Below are positions 57,661 through 64,000 of a DNA stretch of 64,000 nucleotides, in pieces. Origin of the DNA: Hippopus hippopus (taxonomy: Eukaryota > Mollusca > Bivalvia > Cardiida > Cardiidae). A model generated the notes under the pieces. The model ran no database searches. It was not told where the DNA came from and worked only from the letters and a program-made list of their open reading frames with translations. The position numbers and the translations under genes are program-made. Positions within the stretch are counted from its first letter, which is position 1, and every line of letters begins with the position of its first letter. Location of the stretch: NCBI GenBank assembly GCA_946811185.2, contig OX328112.1, positions 19,945,215 to 20,009,214 on the forward strand, written 5' to 3'.

Positions 57661-59756
57661 CTCGGGGCGACATGATTCTCCACAGCCGTAAACAAGTTTC
57701 CAAGTCCCCTGTCACCTGACTGTACAACTAATAATGACCCTGAGGTCTCAACATAGGGCGACTAACAATTAAACAACAATAAAAACAATAAATTCTTTGG
57801 ATATCTAATGACAATTAGTTATGACAGTTAAAAGGTTAAACCAAAGGAAAAACTGATAAACCAAGAAAATCTTTAAAACTTTTCTTATTTTACTGTTCAA
57901 CGCCTTCCTCAATTGTATTTTGGTATTTTCTTCTGATTCTTTCCTTTCACTATCAATTCAAAATAAAAATAGAATCACATTCAATTTTCGAATCTGTAGC
58001 AATCAATTATTCTTTTAAAATGTCTTCGTCAAGAGTCTCTGAGGGCATTTTAAAGCTTTGTAGGAGTACTACACACAATTTTACTTTTTTAGGGGGGTAG
58101 ACTAAGATCAGACTTTTTTCGCAGAGTAAGTCAATATTAGACTGCACAGAACATAGTCTGATCTTTGCAATGTAAAATACATGCACTATCACGTTGGCAA
58201 AAATTTCTGATAGAGAAAGTCCATTTCATTTATGAGGTGGTTTAAGGATATCTCTTTTCTTGTTTTCAGCCCAGTTTTTAACCCATTTCATTTTTATCAA
58301 ACTATAATCATTCTTGTATCTTCATGGCAAATGTTGCACATGACAGTTGCTAGATTGCATAAATTACGACCAATAAAAAATACTTTTCATTTCTTTGGGC
58401 TCTTAAAAAAATCACAGTTGTAACATTTCCGGTTTAAATAAAAAATTTCAAATACATGTATTTATCTCTTACACAATATATCGGTAATTTATCTGTTTGA
58501 ACAGCTGACCAAATTTTGAACCATTCTACAGTCTATAAAATGTTTACAGCATTTTTTTCTCTCTGGCGGTAAGGATATATCTTTAAAGAGTAGAAATTCG
58601 ATCTGAATACAATTATATGTTTATTAAGAACAGCCTTTGGTACATATTCATCAATCATTTTAAATTCTGAAATAAGTTCTGTGGCTATGGAAATTAGAAA
58701 AATCTTGAGAGTTACAAAGTGATCGCAATTTAGAATGGTTGGTAAATATGGCTCCAGATTGAAAAGTGTAGCAGGTATAAACCAAAGACCTCGTGCAGAA
58801 GAATAAGCATAAACACAACATAAACATCACATAGGTATAGATTTACATAATCATAAATAGCTTTATATTTCCACATATCTATACTTGAGTATGTAAAAGA
58901 ATTTGATATTAAACAATGGTCACAAAATGGTAAAAAAAGTTTAACTCCATAAACAAAATGTACATGTACATTATTAGAAGCTTTTGTGGAAGGAAAAAAT
59001 CAAGATCAGACAGAAAAGAATATGCAAGATGATCTTGATTCTTCACAACTACTAGATTCCAAGCGGAGACCAAAACGCTCTTCATTTAAAAGGGACGTCA
59101 CTTGTTTCCTAACCCTTTCTCAGTCCCATGTTTTTATCATCTAGAGGGAGGAGGTTTAAGAAAACTGGCTAATTGCAATTGCGGATATCGGTACATGTAT
59201 GTTTGCGGACATTTTTAGGTACGATTGCGGACAGTTTTAGGTATCAATTTCAGACTCTAATTTTTGTTTAACTTTTTTTTGATAATTAACATTAATAGCC
59301 TCTTCTGTCAGCCAGATTGAAGTTTATATTAAAATGGTAGAAGTTGGGTTTTTAAAGAATGACAATGTTTGAAAATGAACTATCTGTGAACAATTTTTAC
59401 AAAATGCTGAATTGGTGCCCAAAAATGTTTTATCTCCAATAAAATGTCTCATACAATTGTTTACCACCCATTTTTATCAATTTCTTCGCAGAGTTTCTTC
59501 AGTCCTTTTAGTTTTTTTTTTTTTCAATTTCTTTTCCGTCAGTCTTTCCAGGTTGATTGAGACTTCATACTTTTTTTTTAGTGTAGCTGCCTGTACTTTT
59601 TTCAGGACTACGACCAAATTTAAATCTGTTTATGTGAGGCCCGTCAACGTAATCAAAACCTTCAGTTGATCCGCAATCGATGTCTGCAAACTTTCAACAG
59701 AGAAAGTGATTTATGATTGAAGTATCAAACTTGACCCTTCAAGACACAACTTAGAG

Positions 59757-59958
59757 TTTAATCAACTCAGTAAGGGAAAGCATTTGAAAACATTTTGGGA
59801 AAAAGAGAAAATGCTGGTTACCAGCATTTTCTCCTTTTTTCATAATGCTTCCTACCCTTTCAAAGGAAAATAACATCATTTTAACCACATTAAATTTGTC
59901 TCCCGCAAATGCTTCCAATTTGTACAAAACTACACTTTTGTCATCTGATAAAGAGTTA
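59757..59958. mobile_element. TTAA hairpin MITE, degraded left end
   Basis: Central hairpin with two mismatches, right end GATAAAGAGTTAA. Confidence 0.7.
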
Positions 59959-60484
59959 AATGATTTAACATGAAACAAAGTATGACACTAAGTATCAATG
60001 GTGAAAGATACACACACATATTCAAAAATAGTTTTCTTTAATCAAGCTTCAAAGTTAAAACATCAATTCCAAAAGATCCCTTTCTTTCTTTCTTTAAATC
60101 TTTGCTGGGCCATATGATCTTAATCTCTCCTCTTTTTCTTCCCTTGTTCCTGAAACAAAACAGAGTACAAACCTCAACTCTTACACCACTATAGGGACTG
60201 AAAATAAAAGATCACATATTAACACCTTACCTCACAATCCTCAGTTTTGATAAACATGAGACAGAAGGCTATTGTTGTGGCCAAGAGGTATACATACATG
60301 TTGAAATCAACAAGATATGCAGTGCAAGTTATTTAAAGTCATCAAAATTGTGGACAAATTTCAATATACTTGATCTACAAACTTTCATTCTACATTCAAT
60401 ATAAATGTCACAAAGCTATCTTCTTATATATGAACACATTTCAAACTGAACTACATCTGTAAACATGGACCTGTGAACTGTATA

Positions 60485-60738
60485 TGGCCTGCAACACGCG
60501 AAAAGGGGCATTCGGACATTTGCGTAAAGTGTCGTCTTGGATCAGCCTGCGCAGTCCGCGCAAGCTAATCTGATATGACACTTTCCGTTTTCATGTAATT
60601 TTCTGTTTTGCGCAAGTCTACTGAAGATTAAAATCTAATGCAGTTGTAAAGTGCCGTCTCGGATTAGCCTGCGCAGGCCGGTCCGAGACAACACTTTACG
60701 AAAATGTCCAAATGTCCCTTTTCACGTGTTGCAAGCCA
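60485..60738. mobile_element. MITE with TGGCCTGCAACAC termini, copy b
   Basis: Same family as 263-525, with near-perfect 27-bp inverted ends and TATA on both flanks. It ends 29 bp before the hAT transposon. Confidence 0.85.
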
Positions 60739-61283
60739 TATAGGCTGAAGGTTGTTATGCAGTATACCAGGGCTCCGGAAAACCGACAAAATGCCGGTCC
60801 AGACCGATTTTTGAGTTGCCGGACCGATTAGAATTGCGAAAACATACCTATAAATCGGTCCGAGTTTTTCAAAGCAATTCTGGATCTATATTTGCGTATA
60901 ACACCAACTGTCAATAAAAAAACCACAAAACACAGCTAGGGTTCAGGGTTTTCACACATTACATCCAAGCGTGGAGAATATCCGCTAACGAGTTTACCCG
61001 CAAGGCACAGATTAGGTGATTCCCCGCACGTGGACTGGTTCTTACGTTGTGTTCGCAGTTGGCCAATATTTTTGTTTCAGTTTCATGCTTGATCGAGCAA
61101 ATGATATCGAGTTTGCATAATGTATAATTGGTGCTTGTGAATGGGGTTTAGAACCGACAATAATTTTAAACATGTTTGAAGTTTGAGGCCGCGTCTTTAA
61201 AATACAGGTCATCAAACATTGCGACAATTTTAATTGCCGCTACTCGTGAAACAAATTTGTAGTACTCAAAAAAAAGAAAAGCG

Positions 61284-61290
61284 TATAAAA
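61284..61290 (+). promoter_or_regulatory. TATA box of the transposase gene
   Basis: TATAAAA ends 10 bp before the first ATG. Normal spacing would put transcription start near 61310-61318, downstream of that ATG, which favours Met12 (61334) as the real start, with one out-of-frame ATG at 61323 before it. Confidence 0.45.
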
Positions 61291-61300
61291 CGAGACGAGT

Positions 61301-63688
61301 ATGGCTGTCTATTGCTGTTCGAATGAAATCGAAATGGCTCTACAACAGAATATCCTTGCGATGTTCAAAAAGTCAAATGACAGGCTTGGCAACCCTAGTC
61401 ATCTTGACAAACAAATCCAGCCTGGGCAACTGGATGGCTCAAAAAGTCGGACTGGGGACCCGACAGAGTCGCAGAGTTGTACTAGCAACTCAAAAATAAG
61501 TCATATTACCACAGTTAATGACAAATTCAATTGGCCTGGGCAACCAATTGATGATGCGGATGCATCTACAAAAAATGTTTTTTCTGTCCTAAAAAGCAGC
61601 AAACAGAACCATGAACTAAAAACGAAAACTAAGAAAAGAAAGCTTAGTCACGGCAATTCCATGGAACAAAATACAAAGCAGGCAAAGACTGAAGATACTT
61701 CAGCTAAAAAGTCATTTCAAAAATCTTGGTTAGATGAGTTTAAGTGGCTCAAGTTTGAAAATGACGCAATGTTCTGTTCTCTGTGTATTTTGCACAAAAG
61801 CAAGTCAAAATTCTCACTGTCTGGCTCAAAGAATTTTCGTATCTCTACATTACGTGAGCACGAGAGCAGTAGCGGGCATGTAAATTCTGTACAGCTTGAC
61901 ACAGAAACTCAGTCGAAAAAAATACCATCGGTATCAGATTGCATAGTAAAAGAATTCGACAAAATAGAAGCCGCTGTATGCAGGCTTATTAGAACGGCAT
62001 ATACTGTTGCTAAAACGAACTTGCCAATATCTATGTACTCAGAGCTCTGTCAACTGCAATTATGTAACGACACGTGCTTAACGAAAAACCTCTATCAAGA
62101 AGACAGTGCTTGCTCTGAATTTATAAGTCTGATTTCTGATCATCTTGATGAGACACTCTTGGTGAAATTAAGAAATAGCCCAGCGCTGGGGCTAATGGTG
62201 GATGAAAGCACTGATCTAGGCCTAGAAAAACACATGATAGTATTTATCAGTTACATCGATAATGGCTCCGTGCAAACCAAATATTTGACTTTGATTAAGT
62301 TGGCATCTGCAGACTCGAGTGTCATTTATAATTCATTAATAAGCTACTTCAGAGCCTGTGACATAGATATTTCCACAGTTTATGGGTTTGGTTCCGATGG
62401 TGCTGCTGTTATGATGGGTAAACACAATGGTGTTGCCAATCGACTGAAAGAACAAAACCCGTACATGCTGTCAATGCACTGCGTAGCTCATAAACTTGCT
62501 TTATCGAGCCTTGATGCTGCGAAATCAGTGAAAGAAGTGAATTACTATGAAGGAGCATTGCATTCAATACATGCATATTTTAGTCGATCAAGTAAAAGAC
62601 TTGAGCACTTAAGAGTCTGGCAGGAAGTTTTGGATGACCCAAAGATTAAACCTTTAGCCGTCCATCAAATCAGGTGGCTTAGCTTTGCAAATTGCATGAC
62701 TAATGTCCGCAGATCACTTAAGTCTCTGTTAAAATCTCTACAGAGCGATAGCGATGACGATCAGATGGCTGAATCACTCTACTGTGCCATGTCATCCTAC
62801 AAATTTTTATTTTTAACTCACTTTTTTAGCGATATAATGAGTGATATTGCTCAGGTATCACGTAAATTCCAAGAACGGAATTTACATTATTGTGACCTGC
62901 ACGAAACTCTAGTTGCTGTGTGCGATTCTATTGAGCAACAATATTTGGTTGAAGAGCCAACCTATGGTAAAAATTTAGGTGAATTCTTAGAAAGTTACAG
63001 AAATGCGCAGACATTTCACGATTTTGAAATAAAACGCCATCCCAGGGATGCTAGGCTACCCGTAGTCGTGTCTGAATTCTCACGTATTCTCAAAGATAGC
63101 ATACAGAGTCGGTTTCCTCGGCTAGAAATCTGGGATGCTCTTTCTATCTTTAACCCAGAAACGTTCCCTAAGTCAGTTGAAGAAAAGGCCAAATTTGGCT
63201 CTGACAAAATGAATGTTCTGTTGGAGCATTTCGGTGAGAAAAGGGGACCTGATACACCCCCTGTGTGTGCTGATGGCGCAAAACGAGAATGGTCACTGTT
63301 CAAGAATCACATGTTCGCAAAATGCGGAAGAACACCAGTCACCGAAAAGCAGGAAAGGCTGACAATGTCTTCCCTCGCCGAGGAAATGCTTTCAGCAGAA
63401 CATTTTCAAAGGGAATTTCCTAACATGACAAAGCTTTTAGCTATCAGCAGAATACTGCCTGTCAGTTCTGTAGAGTGTGAACGTGGGTTTTCAAAGCAGA
63501 ACCTGATCAAGACACGACTGCGATGTAGTCTGAGCGTCGAAATGTTGGACAAATTGATGCGAATTTCTATCAATGGACCTGCACTTCCTGAATTTGACCC
63601 GTTGCCAATATTTCGCGCTTGGCGTACTAGAATGAGTGCAGGTCGTCACATTTTCAAAAACACAAAAGGCCAGAACAAACTTTTATAA
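61301..63688 (+). CDS. hAT transposase with TTF/BED-like zinc finger (ZNF862 / KIAA1586-like)
   Basis: A single 795-aa frame with no intron. A basic KTKKRKL nuclear-localisation-type patch lies at 108-115. A zinc finger with C159, C162, H187 and H193 lies at about 140-195. The RNase H-like core contains GLMVDEST (D301) and GFGSDGA (D366). CVAHKLAL lies near 394-401. The C-terminal dimerisation region at about 690-755 carries VECERGFS (E727-R728), the hAT ER signature thought to hold the third catalytic acid. All three acidic positions are present and there is no internal stop, so the element could be recently active. The second in-frame Met is residue 12 at 61334, which a TATA box at 61284 would favour. 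A domesticated host gene is the alternative, but the flanking hAT-like terminus argues for a mobile copy. Confidence 0.92.
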   Translation: MAVYCCSNEIEMALQQNILAMFKKSNDRLGNPSHLDKQIQPGQLDGSKSRTGDPTESQSCTSNSKISHITTVNDKFNWPGQPIDDADASTKNVFSVLKSSKQNHELKTKTKKRKLSHGNSMEQNTKQAKTEDTSAKKSFQKSWLDEFKWLKFENDAMFCSLCILHKSKSKFSLSGSKNFRISTLREHESSSGHVNSVQLDTETQSKKIPSVSDCIVKEFDKIEAAVCRLIRTAYTVAKTNLPISMYSELCQLQLCNDTCLTKNLYQEDSACSEFISLISDHLDETLLVKLRNSPALGLMVDESTDLGLEKHMIVFISYIDNGSVQTKYLTLIKLASADSSVIYNSLISYFRACDIDISTVYGFGSDGAAVMMGKHNGVANRLKEQNPYMLSMHCVAHKLALSSLDAAKSVKEVNYYEGALHSIHAYFSRSSKRLEHLRVWQEVLDDPKIKPLAVHQIRWLSFANCMTNVRRSLKSLLKSLQSDSDDDQMAESLYCAMSSYKFLFLTHFFSDIMSDIAQVSRKFQERNLHYCDLHETLVAVCDSIEQQYLVEEPTYGKNLGEFLESYRNAQTFHDFEIKRHPRDARLPVVVSEFSRILKDSIQSRFPRLEIWDALSIFNPETFPKSVEEKAKFGSDKMNVLLEHFGEKRGPDTPPVCADGAKREWSLFKNHMFAKCGRTPVTEKQERLTMSSLAEEMLSAEHFQREFPNMTKLLAISRILPVSSVECERGFSKQNLIKTRLRCSLSVEMLDKLMRISINGPALPEFDPLPIFRAWRTRMSAGRHIFKNTKGQNKLL

Positions 63689-63756
63689 GTTTAATCTGGA
63701 CTTTGCTATATGGTAACATTTATGTATATTTCATTGTAAGAATTTAATCAGGATTT

Positions 63757-63797
63757 AATAAATTAATAAATAAAATGAAAAAAAAAAAAAAAAAAAT
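63757..63797 (+). terminator. Poly(A) signals followed by a genomic A20 tract
   Basis: Three overlapping AATAAA hexamers at 63757, 63765 and 63769 are followed by 20 A at 63778-63797, about 90 bp after the transposase stop. Confidence 0.6.
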
Positions 63798-64000
63798 CCC
63801 CTGTTGAAGACGGATGTGTTGGGCCTCGACGTGGCACAGGGGCGAACACTGCAATTGAATTATGATTGTGATCAAGCAGTGGCCAACTGCAACACAACGC
63901 TATTGGATGTATAAAAATTGACAAAAGAAAAACGTTGAATGAATGAATAATTTTAATTGTCAAATCGACGTCGATGGGCACCTTCTGCTACATTGCCGGA

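Larger units (their letters stand above)
56057..60484. other. Non-coding interval before the hAT transposon
   Basis: Three MITE remnants. A segment at 57660-57740 is closely repeated at 23850-23930 (GGGGCGACATGATTC, AACAAGTTTCCAAGTCCCCT). No gene seen. Confidence 0.5.
60768..64000 (+). mobile_element. hAT-family DNA transposon, right end cut by the window
   Basis: The left terminus begins CAGGGCTCCGGAAAA, a typical hAT start. It is followed within 100 bp by several CCGGTCC / GGACCG / CGGTCCG subterminal motifs like those bound by hAT transposases. The window's last bases, TTGCCGGA, read on the minus strand as TCCGGCAA. This would complete a matching inverted terminus if the next bases were GCCCTG. 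The 8 bp before the left end are CAGTATAC, the expected duplication to look for on the right. The element would be about 3.24 kb and encodes an intact transposase. Confidence 0.7.

Overview
This is a window of AT-rich eukaryotic nuclear DNA. Its repeats are 145-bp-unit arrays with a GACGGACG-type tail and a terminal GCTCAGGTGAGC hairpin, TTAA-flanked hairpin MITEs and tRNA-derived SINEs. Their density and type suggest a bivalve mollusc, probably a heterodont clam or mussel; this is inference from repeat style, because no marker gene fixes the species. Almost all of the short open frames are repeat-derived.

Two genes can be supported. (1) On the minus strand, from 41475 down to 13570, seven exons join in one reading frame (97+181+227+179+102+93+1248 nt = 708 codons plus stop). 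They encode two death effector domains (DED), a Q/N/S/P-rich linker, an IRE1/RNase L-type pseudokinase and a KEN endoribonuclease domain. The KEN domain keeps the catalytic Tyr, Arg-Asn and His. The kinase has lost the Gly loop, the HRD Asp (HRG) and the DFG Asp (NLG). This is the most exciting item: an RNase L-like enzyme whose sensor or adaptor end is a tandem DED instead of ankyrin repeats (RNase L) or an ER-lumenal sensor (IRE1). It would couple death-fold assembly to RNA cleavage. (2) On the plus strand at 61301-63688 there is an intact, intronless 795-aa hAT-type transposase with a TTF/BED-like zinc finger. It lies in a transposon that starts at 60768 and whose right end is probably cut off by the window edge.

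Layout. 1-12.8 kb: arrays of the 145-bp family, MITEs and SINE pieces downstream of gene 1. 13.57-41.48 kb: gene 1, its introns packed with MITEs, 145-bp arrays and other tandem elements. 41.5-46.2 kb: AT-rich upstream DNA with several large hairpins and an E-box/CRE-bearing stretch. 46.229-56.050 kb: a fully resolvable Russian-doll nest. Element H1 (TIR TATGG, duplication GCATTT) contains a 6.27-kb foldback element (TIR TACGG, duplication AGAAAC) and a second copy of itself, H2 (duplication TTATTG). H2 in turn contains a 2.25-kb TTAA-flanked element, and the foldback's left arm carries a MITE that its right arm lacks. 56.05-60.77 kb: sparse MITE remnants. 60.77 kb to the end: the hAT transposon.

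The two genes are not functionally linked. The window is best read as one innate-immunity or cell-death type gene in a transposon-rich neighbourhood. All splice junctions were called by eye from GT/AG (one GC/AG) sites, phase agreement and domain continuity, without transcript evidence.
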